From an uncultured Spartobacteria bacterium (GTDB taxonomy: Bacteria > Verrucomicrobiota > Verrucomicrobiia > Chthoniobacterales > Terrimicrobiaceae): a stretch of DNA of 13,402 nucleotides. The DNA lies in contig CAIWSO010000066.1 in NCBI GenBank assembly GCA_903915315.1, positions 1 to 13,402 of the forward strand. Direction: 5' to 3'. The notes beneath the pieces were generated by a model. The model ran no database searches and had not been told where the DNA came from. It saw only the letters and a program-made list of their open reading frames with translations. Below are positions 6,488 to 13,402 of this stretch, in pieces (position 1 is the stretch's first letter; each line of letters starts with the position of its first letter). The position numbers were made by a program, and so were the translations under genes.

Positions 6488-8443
6488 ATGAAAATAAACT
6501 CATTCGCCCGAACCTCACTCATCGCCCTTGCCGCGTTCCTCGCCTCTCAAGCCGTTTCCCAAGCTTGGTGGAATACTGCTTGGACAGCCCGTAAATCTAT
6601 CACGATTGATACGACAAAAACCGGCTTCGAGATCGCCGGACCAGTCGGCACCGCAACCGTCCTCCTCCGTTTGCACCAGGGGAATTTCAACTTCGAATCT
6701 GCTAAGGAAGATGGGAGCGACCTGCGCTTCGTTGCCGAGGATGACAAGACTCCCCTCGAGCATCGTGTAGAAAAGTGGGATGCCCTCATGAATGAAGCTT
6801 TCGTGTGGGTGAAGGTCCCCGACATCAAACCCGGTGCGCAAAGTAAAATCTGGCTCTACAGCGGAAATGCAGAAATGAAGGCGGAGGACGCCGTTGATCC
6901 CAAAGCCGCCTACGACGAGGAGACCATTCTCGTTTACAATCTGAATACTCCTACGCCCACCGATGCCACGAAGAATGCGAACAACGCGTCTTCCGGTGGA
7001 ACGCTCTCGGAGGGCGCGCTCATTGGTTCTGGAATGCGACTCCTTGGCAATACGGCGATCAAGATTCCTAGCTCCCCGACCTTTAGTGCAGCGCCTAGCC
7101 AGCCATTCAGTCTCTCTACGTGGGTTAAGCTCACCACGCTGACGGAGAGGGGCGTTCTGTTTGATTGGAATGCTGGTGACAGCCAGTTCCAAGTCGGTTT
7201 CGAAAACGGCGTCCCCTATTTGCTGATCCGCAACGCAGGAGATAAAACCCAGTCTCCCGCAAGCGAACCCCTTGTGGTCAATGTCTGGAAGCATCTGGCC
7301 GTTGTTTGCAATGGTTCGGTGACCACCCTATTTATCGATGGGAAGGAGTATTCAAAAATCAGCCAAGGCCTTCCTTCGCTCACTTCCGAAGCGGTTCTCG
7401 GCGCCGATAAAGATGGCAAAAATGGCGCTGTGGGTGAACTCGACGAATTCGAAATTTCAAAAGCCGCTCGCACGAATGGGTGGGTGCAGTTTTCCTATGT
7501 TAGCCAAACCGGTAATGACTCTAGCACCAAGCTCATCGTTCATGGTGAGAGCGAGGGCGGCGAGGGGGGGGGACATAGCGGCGTCATGCAGCATCTGGCC
7601 CTCTTCGGCGATATCGCTAACAACATGATGTTCGATGGTTGGATTGCCATTGTAGTGTGCGTGATCATGATGGCGGCAGGTTGGACCGTGGCCGTCCTCA
7701 AGTTCAGCAGCCTTGGTAAAATCAAAAAGGGCAACGATGAGTTCCAGCGGCTCTGGAAAGACGTGGCAGCGGATCTTACCGAAATGGATCTCGATAATCC
7801 CAAATCGGCTAAAACGTTTGGTGGGAAGATTGGAAAAAAAGGCCTCGCCCTTCTTGCTGATTCACCGCTGTATCACATCTATCACGTCGGTTCGGAGGAA
7901 ATTCGCCACCGTCTAGGATTTGGCAAAAACAAAGGCCAAGGCCTCTCCGCTCGTTCGATTCAAGCTATCCGTGCTGCTTTGGATGCCGCGCTGGTTCACG
8001 AGCAGCACCGCCTCAGCAAAGGGCTCGTCTACCTCACTGTCAGTATCGCTGGTGGTCCCTATGTCGGCCTGCTTGGAACCGTCGTAGGCGTTATGATCAC
8101 ATTTGCCATCATCGCTAAATCCGGAGAGGTCGATGTGAACTCGATTGCGCCCGGTATCGTGAGTGCGCTTCTCGCCACGACGGTCGGTCTGCTCGTCGCC
8201 AGTCCCGCTCTATTCATGTATAGCTTTCTGAATACGAGCATCAAAGGGGTTAGCGCGTCGATGCAGGTCTTTATTGATGAGTTTGTGGCCAAAGTAGCTG
8301 AGTTTTATCCGCCACCCGGAGAAAGCCAAAGGACCGTTCCAATTCGACAAGTCCGCACACCTGAAGAGGCTGCCCGCAATGAAGAATCCAAGGGAAGTGA
8401 GTCGGCTGCCATCATGTCCGCCATCGCTTCAAAAACCACCTAA
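6488..8443 (+). CDS. exbB: ExbB/TolQ-type proton channel fused to periplasmic DUF2341 and LamG-like domains
   Basis: 651 residues, nearly three times a normal ExbB. Residues 1-25 are a signal peptide (ending AVSQAWW). About 30-135 match DUF2341: SDLRFVAEDD at 77-86, WVKVPDI at 107-113 and SKIWLYSGN at 119-127. About 190-335 form a concanavalin/LamG-like sandwich: FSLSTWVKL at 207-215, VWKHLAVVCNG at 266-276 and GELDEFEIS at 316-324. A Gly/Glu/His-rich linker (354-364) leads to the MotA/TolQ/ExbB part (about 370-606): membrane helix 384-404, a cytoplasmic segment, then helices about 512-543 (GLLGTVVGVMITFAII) and 555-579. The topology puts DUF2341-LamG in the periplasm and the channel in the inner membrane. 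With ExbD and TonB encoded directly downstream it should form a proton-driven energiser. DUF2341 and LamG-like folds often bind carbohydrate or protein; their role here is unknown. It starts 10 bp after tpsB and is separated by 2 bp from exbD. Confidence 0.9.
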   Translation: MKINSFARTSLIALAAFLASQAVSQAWWNTAWTARKSITIDTTKTGFEIAGPVGTATVLLRLHQGNFNFESAKEDGSDLRFVAEDDKTPLEHRVEKWDALMNEAFVWVKVPDIKPGAQSKIWLYSGNAEMKAEDAVDPKAAYDEETILVYNLNTPTPTDATKNANNASSGGTLSEGALIGSGMRLLGNTAIKIPSSPTFSAAPSQPFSLSTWVKLTTLTERGVLFDWNAGDSQFQVGFENGVPYLLIRNAGDKTQSPASEPLVVNVWKHLAVVCNGSVTTLFIDGKEYSKISQGLPSLTSEAVLGADKDGKNGAVGELDEFEISKAARTNGWVQFSYVSQTGNDSSTKLIVHGESEGGEGGGHSGVMQHLALFGDIANNMMFDGWIAIVVCVIMMAAGWTVAVLKFSSLGKIKKGNDEFQRLWKDVAADLTEMDLDNPKSAKTFGGKIGKKGLALLADSPLYHIYHVGSEEIRHRLGFGKNKGQGLSARSIQAIRAALDAALVHEQHRLSKGLVYLTVSIAGGPYVGLLGTVVGVMITFAIIAKSGEVDVNSIAPGIVSALLATTVGLLVASPALFMYSFLNTSIKGVSASMQVFIDEFVAKVAEFYPPPGESQRTVPIRQVRTPEEAARNEESKGSESAAIMSAIASKTT

Positions 8444-8445
8444 TC

Positions 8446-8844
8446 ATGGACGCTGGCGACAACAATTCCTACGACGATATCAACGTCACTCCGATGGTGG
8501 ACCTCTACCTCGTTTTGCTCCTGATTTTCATCATCATGACCACGGCGGGAGTTCAGGGCGTGAAGGTAGACCTACCGAAAGGCAGCAAGGCGCCAGCAGT
8601 TGGTGGGCCCAAAGGAAAATCCATTACCGTGAATAACGAGGGTAAAGTGTTTTTGGATACGGTTCCAGTCACCCTGCCCGAACTGGAATCCAAGCTCAGC
8701 GAGCATAAATCCAAAGTCCCCGAATTTCCTGTTGTGGTGCGAGGTGACCGCGCCACGCAGTATCAACTCGTGATGGATGTCCTCGACGTGCTCGGCAGGC
8801 TGGACGTCAAACAAATCGGTCTCGCTACCGTAGGGCCCAAATAA
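8446..8844 (+). CDS. exbD: ExbD/TolR-family biopolymer transport protein
   Basis: A 132-residue protein of standard ExbD length. Cytoplasmic N-terminus (1-15), one membrane helix (about 16-34) with the family signature INVTPMVDLYLVLLLIF at 12-28, and a periplasmic domain (about 40-132). D19 matches the protonatable aspartate (Asp25 of E. coli ExbD) needed for proton flow through the ExbB-ExbD complex, and is present, so the channel is likely functional. It follows exbB by two bases and precedes the TonB gene by eight, implying translational coupling. It could equally be called TolR, but the TonB-type protein next door favours ExbD. Confidence 0.93.
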   Translation: MDAGDNNSYDDINVTPMVDLYLVLLLIFIIMTTAGVQGVKVDLPKGSKAPAVGGPKGKSITVNNEGKVFLDTVPVTLPELESKLSEHKSKVPEFPVVVRGDRATQYQLVMDVLDVLGRLDVKQIGLATVGPK

Positions 8845-8852
8845 AAGATCCT

Positions 8853-9536
8853 ATGCGAGACGAAGACGAGATGGGTTTCTTTGCGAAACACAAAGCCAAG
8901 GTCATCGTGGGTGGTGTCCTTTTGGCAAGTCTCGTCGCGTATTTTGCGATTTCTCCCAAGAAGGCCCCTAAAAAGAAATCTTCAGTCAGCATGGTGAGCA
9001 TATCGCTCCCTCCACCCCCGCCCCCGCCTCCTCCGCCACCACCACCACCGAAGGAGCCACCACCCGAGCCTGAAATGGTGAAAGAAGAAAAGTTCACACC
9101 AGAACAACCGCCCGAACCTGAGCCTCAAGCGGCTCCTGAACCAGCTCCACTGGGGACTAATATTGAAGGGAATGGACCCGATGCCTTCGGGTTATCCAAA
9201 GGCGGTGGAAATGGCATGATTGGCGGCACTGGAACCGGAAAAGGCGGCAAGGGATCGAAATACGGAGCTTTTGCCGGGCAAGTCCAATCGAAGGTCGTCC
9301 AGTCGCTCCGCAATCACAAAAAAACAAAATCCGCGACTCTCAACGTCAAGGTGCGCATATGGGTGGACTCCACCGGTCGCGTCACCCGATCCACCCTCGA
9401 AGGCAGCGCGGGCGACCCCACCACTGATGCTGCGATCACTAAAGAAATCTTAACCGGCCTGCAAATGCAGGGCGCGCCACCGGAAGGCATGCCCATGCCG
9501 ATCGTCATGCGACTGCAAGCCACCCGACCTAATTAA
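8853..9536 (+). CDS. TonB-family energy transducer with long polyproline stretch
   Basis: 227 residues, with TonB architecture. Short cytoplasmic N-terminus, one membrane helix (about 17-33) and then a periplasmic region that includes 14 consecutive prolines (53-66) and further Pro/Glu-rich sequence to residue 100. A Gly-rich linker (108-137) follows. A C-terminal domain (about 138-225) matches the TonB_2/TonB C-terminal type, with VKVRIWVDSTGRVTRSTLEGSAGD at its core. It would carry energy from the ExbB-ExbD pair across the periplasm to an outer-membrane partner. No TonB-dependent receptor with plug domain is seen in the window, so the porin downstream or TpsB are the nearest candidate partners (inference). 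An internal ATG at residue 7 is an alternative start; there is no strong Shine-Dalgarno for either. Confidence 0.88.
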   Translation: MRDEDEMGFFAKHKAKVIVGGVLLASLVAYFAISPKKAPKKKSSVSMVSISLPPPPPPPPPPPPPPKEPPPEPEMVKEEKFTPEQPPEPEPQAAPEPAPLGTNIEGNGPDAFGLSKGGGNGMIGGTGTGKGGKGSKYGAFAGQVQSKVVQSLRNHKKTKSATLNVKVRIWVDSTGRVTRSTLEGSAGDPTTDAAITKEILTGLQMQGAPPEGMPMPIVMRLQATRPN

Positions 9537-9542
9537 AAATCC

Positions 9543-11570
9543 ATGAGTATTCCCAACTTCACCCTTCGCCTTGCCCTTTTGCCTTTGCTCGGCACCTTAG
9601 TGACTGCCAAAGCGCTGGACTACGCTGTTGCCCAGACCGAAAAATCGATTGTTTTCGACTACGCGCAAATCACCCCGACGCCCGAGCCTGCAGAAAAACC
9701 TGTACCAGTTTCGACATCCGAACCGACACCTGCACCCCAAGCCACGCCTGAGCCGACGCCTTCACAGAAAACTCAAGCCGAAGAGGCTGCTCCAACACCA
9801 GCGTCCAAATCCGCCAGCGTCGAGGCCCCACTCCCTACGGAAGGCGCAGCCACCCCAACGGGCAACGTCACCATCAATCTCATCAACAAGCTCGTTAAGC
9901 GGGGCATTCTTGACGCAGATGAAGCGAAGGAAATGATCCGCCAAGCCGAGGTTGAAGCGGAGGCCGTTCGCTCCCAGTCTCAAACCGACATGGTTGCCAT
10001 CGCTCAAGCCGCCGCTGTTCAAGTGGTGGCGGCGACAACTCCTGTCGAAAGTGGGCTCCCTGCCGCTTCCTCAGATGACATTCGCGTTACCCACATTCCT
10101 CAACCTGTGAAAGATCAGATGAAGGAAGAAATCAAGCTCGAGCTCGCCACGGATAAAGTTTCGAATCAACTTTCCTCCGCCGTGCGGCTCCCCAAGTGGG
10201 TGCAGGACGTGAAGCCCTTCCTGGATATTCGCGTTCGGTATGAGGGAGATTTCTTTCCAACAGGCAATGACAACACAGGAGCATTTCCGAACTTCAACGC
10301 CATTAATACTGGAGCCCCATTTGATTCGGCAGGAACCCAATTTGCCCCTCAGTTGAATGTGGATCAGAATCGCAATCAGTTTAAACTTCGAGCCCGTTTC
10401 GGTGCCGATATTGCGATGGCGGATCATTTCTCGAGTGGATTCCGAATTGCCACGGGCCAGAACAATTCCCCGACATCCACTAACCAAGGAATGGGCACTG
10501 CTAGTTCGGCTACGCAAGGTCAGGGCGGCAACTTCAGTAAGTATGCCATCTGGTTGGATAGAGCCTTTCTCCGATATGACTCGAAATACGAGGATTTGCT
10601 GTCAGCTACTGCTTGGGTCGGTCGCTTTGATAATCCCTTCTTTTACACACCGCTCATCTGGGATGACGATCTCGGCTTCGATGGTATCGCTGCTACGGTC
10701 AAGGGCAACGTGACTGAGGGATTACAAGTTTTCACGACCGGTGGCGCATTTGTTGTTTATAACACCGATTTCAACTTCTCCTCAAACCAACCAGAAAAAT
10801 TCAGTAGCTACGACAAATACCTTTTGGGTGTACAAACCGGTATCGACTGGAAAGTGGCTGATGATTGGAAGGCCAAAGTCGCCGCAGCCTATTATAATTT
10901 TTATAATATCGAGGGCAAACTCTCGACCCCCTACACTCCGCTCACTAGCAGTGATGCCAGCAACACGGACAGCAGTCGCCCTTCTTTTGCTCAGAAGGGA
11001 AACACCTACATGGCCATCCGTGATATTCTACCCGATGCCAGTAATGATTTTGGAGCCATCAACCAGTGGCAATATTACGGGCTCGCCACCAAATTCAACG
11101 TCCTTTCCCTTACGGGGCGCCTGGATTACGATGGGTTTGAGCCAGTCCGCGTGTCGCTTATATCGGAGTTTGTTCAGAATCTGGCTTTTAAAAAATCGGA
11201 TATCAATAGTATTGCAATCAATAATCGGGCGGAAGCTGATCCAAGCATCGTGGACGATATCGGTGACTTCGATGGGAGCCCATATGGTTGGTATGGCGAA
11301 TTCCGAGTTGGCACGCCCGCCCTCTCGAAGCGCTGGGATTGGCAGCTCAATCTAGGTTATCGTTGGATCGGTTCCGATGCCGTAGTTGACGGATTCAATG
11401 ACTCTGATTTTGGTCTAGGTGGAACTAACATGAAAGGATTCACCGTTGGTGGAATTCTTTCGTTATCAGAGAATGTTAGCCTCGGAACACGCTGGATGGG
11501 AGCTGATAGCATAGCTGGTCCGCAGTACCACACCAATATCCTCTACTTTGAAATCAACTCAAAATTCTGA
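9543..11570 (+). CDS. Putative porin with Pro/Thr/Glu-rich periplasmic extension
   Basis: 675 residues. Signal peptide about 1-23 (TLVTAKA). Residues 44-105 are rich in Pro, Thr, Glu and Ala with repeated TPEP/TPAP units. Residues 108-140 contain a small helical module (INLINKLVKRGILDADEAKEMI), a pattern often seen N-terminal to putative porins. From about 224 to the end is a beta-barrel, alternating aromatic and polar residues, ending in FEINSKF with a C-terminal phenylalanine. This matches the large 'putative porin' group rather than the small trimeric porins. It starts 6 bp after the TonB gene. The long Pro-rich N-terminus could span the periplasm or touch peptidoglycan, TonB or TpsB. A segment near the mature N-terminus (EKSIVFDYA, 33-41) is the nearest thing to a TonB-box position, but I cannot claim it is one. 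Solute unknown. Confidence 0.83.
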   Translation: MSIPNFTLRLALLPLLGTLVTAKALDYAVAQTEKSIVFDYAQITPTPEPAEKPVPVSTSEPTPAPQATPEPTPSQKTQAEEAAPTPASKSASVEAPLPTEGAATPTGNVTINLINKLVKRGILDADEAKEMIRQAEVEAEAVRSQSQTDMVAIAQAAAVQVVAATTPVESGLPAASSDDIRVTHIPQPVKDQMKEEIKLELATDKVSNQLSSAVRLPKWVQDVKPFLDIRVRYEGDFFPTGNDNTGAFPNFNAINTGAPFDSAGTQFAPQLNVDQNRNQFKLRARFGADIAMADHFSSGFRIATGQNNSPTSTNQGMGTASSATQGQGGNFSKYAIWLDRAFLRYDSKYEDLLSATAWVGRFDNPFFYTPLIWDDDLGFDGIAATVKGNVTEGLQVFTTGGAFVVYNTDFNFSSNQPEKFSSYDKYLLGVQTGIDWKVADDWKAKVAAAYYNFYNIEGKLSTPYTPLTSSDASNTDSSRPSFAQKGNTYMAIRDILPDASNDFGAINQWQYYGLATKFNVLSLTGRLDYDGFEPVRVSLISEFVQNLAFKKSDINSIAINNRAEADPSIVDDIGDFDGSPYGWYGEFRVGTPALSKRWDWQLNLGYRWIGSDAVVDGFNDSDFGLGGTNMKGFTVGGILSLSENVSLGTRWMGADSIAGPQYHTNILYFEINSKF

Positions 11571-11576
11571 AGCGTC

Positions 11577-12227
11577 ATGAAAAAAAATCTCATCTCTGGA
11601 CTCGCTATTCTGAGTCTGCTCGCAACCACCATTCCATCGATTTACTCTGCTGAGGAGGATCCGACAGCCAAGTTCCGCGAAGCGCTCAAAAATACCATGC
11701 TGAAGCTTCGCGATACGCAAGGTCAACTCGCCAATGCCCAAGCCGCCACCATTGCCGCCGAAAGTAGGGTCGAAGATTTGACTTCCAAAAATAAAGAGCT
11801 CACCAAAGACCTCGTCTCCGAACGCAATGCGGCTTCCACTCAGATTTCCGACCTCAATAAAAAAATCAGTGTTCGGGATGACTCAATTTCGGAGTTACAG
11901 GCGTCCCTCGCAAACTGGAAGAAATCCTACGAGGATGTCACTAAGTTGGCAGCTCAACGAGAGAATCAGAGGGCTATCTTTGAAGCCAAATCGATTAAGC
12001 TCGAGAGGCAAGTCGAAGACCAGCAGTTCCGAAATATCCAAATGCATAAGATCGGAATGGGCATTCTGGATCGTTACGAAAAGTTTGGTTTGGGTGATGC
12101 CATCTTGGCACGTGAACCATTCACAGCCGTGCAACGGGTGAAGTTTCAAAATCTCATTCAGGATTTTTCGGAGGAACTCAACGACGCCCGCATTCCAGCC
12201 AATGAGCATACAGAGAAGGCGCAGTGA
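11577..12227 (+). CDS. Periplasmic coiled-coil protein of unknown function
   Basis: A 216-residue protein with a signal peptide (1-24, LATTIPSIYSA). Residues about 30-155 are predicted long alpha-helix / coiled coil, with heptad-like Leu/Ile/Ala spacing (QLANAQAATIAAESRVEDL, then LNKKISVRDDSISELQASL). The last 60 residues (about 156-206: GMGILDRYEKFGLGDAI...FQNLIQDFSEEL) are a distinct globular-looking part with a GLGDAI motif. It starts 6 bp after the porin gene, so it is probably co-translated and works with the envelope components. Coiled-coil periplasmic proteins in secretion loci often act as adaptors or chaperones, which is inference here. I do not recognise a named family. Its stop codon overlaps the first GTNAC element of the tpsA upstream block. 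Confidence 0.8.
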   Translation: MKKNLISGLAILSLLATTIPSIYSAEEDPTAKFREALKNTMLKLRDTQGQLANAQAATIAAESRVEDLTSKNKELTKDLVSERNAASTQISDLNKKISVRDDSISELQASLANWKKSYEDVTKLAAQRENQRAIFEAKSIKLERQVEDQQFRNIQMHKIGMGILDRYEKFGLGDAILAREPFTAVQRVKFQNLIQDFSEELNDARIPANEHTEKAQ

Positions 12228-12256
12228 CGTTTTTTGTAACTTGTCGGAATTGTGAC
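12224..12256 (+). promoter_or_regulatory. Triple GTNAC block upstream of tpsA
   Basis: GTGAC (12224-12228, containing the stop codon of the upstream gene), GTAAC (12236-12240) and GTGAC (12252-12256). TTGTC (12241-12245) and GACAA (12254-12258) also form an inverted repeat. The set mirrors the block before tpsB: same element order, 28 bp between first and third element in both, spacings 12/16 here versus 11/17 there, and shared flanks GTGACG and AATTGTNAC. CATTAT at 12279-12284 is a possible -10 box between this block and the tpsA start. This implies that tpsA can be transcribed independently of the operon. Confidence 0.5.
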
Positions 12257-12309
12257 AAAGTTTCTATCCGCTCCCATTCATTATTCGCCGATTTTTCTCA
12301 TAGATATTC

Positions 12310-13402
12310 ATGATTTTTAAGCGTTCCAGCAATTTGCGCAGTGTTCGCGTTTTTCAGGCTTTGGAAGGATTTAAAAAATCCAGACAAGCCATAACGTTGA
12401 TCATTCTACTGGCTTGGATTATCACGACTCCAGTTGCCCAATTGAATGCTGGTGATATTTTGCGAGGAGGCGCCAGTGCAGGAAACGCTCGCAGAGCCTC
12501 AGAATCTAGGGCCAATGCTGGTGCAGTCACCGCAGATGCTGCAAAAGTTCGAGCCCAAGACCGACTAGCCCGCACGACTAAGACCGTAAATGACATGCGT
12601 GCGCTTCAAGCTGCTGCCCGGGCTGCCGCTGGCGCTTCCACAATTCCCAACGGGCTAGCCGAGGGCGGTCTGAAAGTTCTCACTGGTCCCAACGCCAAGT
12701 GGCAAGGGGCGAACACACCCACGCAGTCCGGAAACAACGTCAATATCACCCAAACAGCTTCACAAGCCCTTCTCCATTGGGAGACATTTAATGTAGGAAG
12801 GGATACGAGCGTCAATTTTGATCAGTCGGCCGGGGGAGCTGACTCCAGCAAGTGGATTGCGTTCAATAAAGTCTTTGATCCCGCTCAAAAACCCTCCGAA
12901 ATCCAAGGCAAAATCAACGCGCAGGGCCAAGTCTACATCATTAACCAAAACGGCATCCTCTTCGGCGCTGGTTCCCAAGTTAACGCCCGAGCACTTGTTG
13001 CCTCGTCGTTACCGATCAATGACAATCTCGTCAAAAATGGACTCCTCAACAATAAGGATGCTCAATTCCTCTTTTCGGCGATTAATGTCCCTGGGGGGTC
13101 CGATGGCACACCGACATTCACGCCAACTGATGTTCCTTCAACTCTCGGGGATATTATTGTTGAGCGCGGTGCCAAAATTATGAGTCCCGAACTTGCCGGT
13201 GGCAATGGCGGACGCGTCATGCTCGTGGGCGCCAACGTTCGCAATGAAGGCGAAATCTCAACACCCGCTGGGCAAACCATCCTCGCTGCAGGTCTTCAAG
13301 TGGGCGTCCGTGCTCACCCAGAAAACGATCCCAGTCTTCGCGGCCTCGATGTATGGGTGGGAGAGGTCGATAGCTATGCTGGCACCATCACCAACACGGG
13401 TC
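12310..13402 (+). CDS. TpsA exoprotein, N-terminal part (TPS secretion domain), continues beyond window
   Basis: An open frame from ATG 12310 to the window end (364 residues shown, no stop). Residues 1-20 are a basic n-region of the extended type seen in large exoproteins, about 21-47 a hydrophobic signal segment (SRQAITLIILLAWIITTPVAQ). Residues 50-110 are an Ala/Arg-rich, low-complexity helical stretch. From about 113 the haemagglutination-activity / TPS domain begins: NVNITQT at 143-149, LLHWETFNVGRDTSVNF at 154-170, then IQGKINAQGQVYIINQNGILFG at 198-219. The NQNG matches the NPNG-type conserved TPS motif. The domain then runs as beta-helix repeats (GDIIVERGAKI, GGRVMLVGANVRNEGEI). The C-terminal effector region is outside the window; relatives range from about 1,000 to over 4,000 residues. 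It should be exported by Sec and threaded through the TpsB encoded at 4817-6478. The ATG is chosen for the signal peptide; the Shine-Dalgarno is weak. Confidence 0.9.
   Translation, partial: MIFKRSSNLRSVRVFQALEGFKKSRQAITLIILLAWIITTPVAQLNAGDILRGGASAGNARRASESRANAGAVTADAAKVRAQDRLARTTKTVNDMRALQAAARAAAGASTIPNGLAEGGLKVLTGPNAKWQGANTPTQSGNNVNITQTASQALLHWETFNVGRDTSVNFDQSAGGADSSKWIAFNKVFDPAQKPSEIQGKINAQGQVYIINQNGILFGAGSQVNARALVASSLPINDNLVKNGLLNNKDAQFLFSAINVPGGSDGTPTFTPTDVPSTLGDIIVERGAKIMSPELAGGNGGRVMLVGANVRNEGEISTPAGQTILAAGLQVGVRAHPENDPSLRGLDVWVGEVDSYAGTITNTG

Noticed and set aside
9001..9060. CCN repeats in the TonB-like gene as a microsatellite or CRISPR-like repeat
   Set aside because: Codons for proline vary (CCT, CCA, CCC, CCG) and fit an ordinary TonB polyproline linker; no spacer-repeat structure is present.
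8825..9097. Minus-strand frame with a long polyglycine run
   Set aside because: It is the antisense of the polyproline codons of the TonB-like gene.

Overview
The window looks like chromosomal DNA of a Gram-negative bacterium, most likely of the Verrucomicrobiota. This is an inference from gene content: a SAM-FGE fusion, a DUF2341/LamG-ExbB fusion, a giant-exoprotein two-partner system, many outer-membrane proteins and mostly weak Shine-Dalgarno signals. No rRNA, tRNA, insertion sequence or CRISPR array is visible, and the whole window reads as ordinary chromosome.

Left part (1-4634), unlinked housekeeping or accessory genes: an outer-membrane beta-barrel protein with a His/Glu-rich loop (119-1009) closed by a clear intrinsic terminator; an AGCS-family sodium/amino-acid symporter with an extra extracytoplasmic segment (1232-3091); a cytoplasmic-looking SAM-domain plus FGE/sulfatase-modifying-factor-like protein lacking the FGE catalytic cysteines (3251-4135); and, convergent to it, a periplasmic FKBP-type prolyl isomerase (4634-4176, minus strand). 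These last two share a strong hairpin terminator that contains the stop codon of the SAM-FGE gene.

Right part (about 4750-13402), the main interest: seven genes on the plus strand, the first six almost touching (gaps of 2-10 bp). They are a TpsB/ShlB-type outer-membrane transporter, an ExbB proton-channel protein fused to a periplasmic DUF2341 + LamG-like region, ExbD, a TonB-like transducer with 14 consecutive prolines, a large putative porin with a Pro/Thr/Glu-rich periplasmic extension, and a periplasmic coiled-coil protein of unknown function. After an 82-bp gap comes the start of a TpsA exoprotein with a canonical N-terminal TPS secretion domain, which runs off the right edge. The first gene and the tpsA gene are each preceded by a similar block of three GTNAC elements with the same 28-bp overall span, which suggests co-regulation of transporter and cargo.

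Classic two-partner secretion is considered independent of the proton-motive force, so packing a complete ExbB-ExbD-TonB energiser, with a carbohydrate-binding-like domain grafted on ExbB, between tpsB and tpsA suggests a proton-motive-force-assisted or sensing variant of two-partner secretion, or a surface nutrient-capture system in which the exoprotein, porin and TonB complex work together. As I recall (not checked), Pseudomonas aeruginosa has a phosphate-regulated TPS locus (pdtA/pdtB) next to exbB2/exbD2 and tonB genes, which could be a distant relative of this layout.
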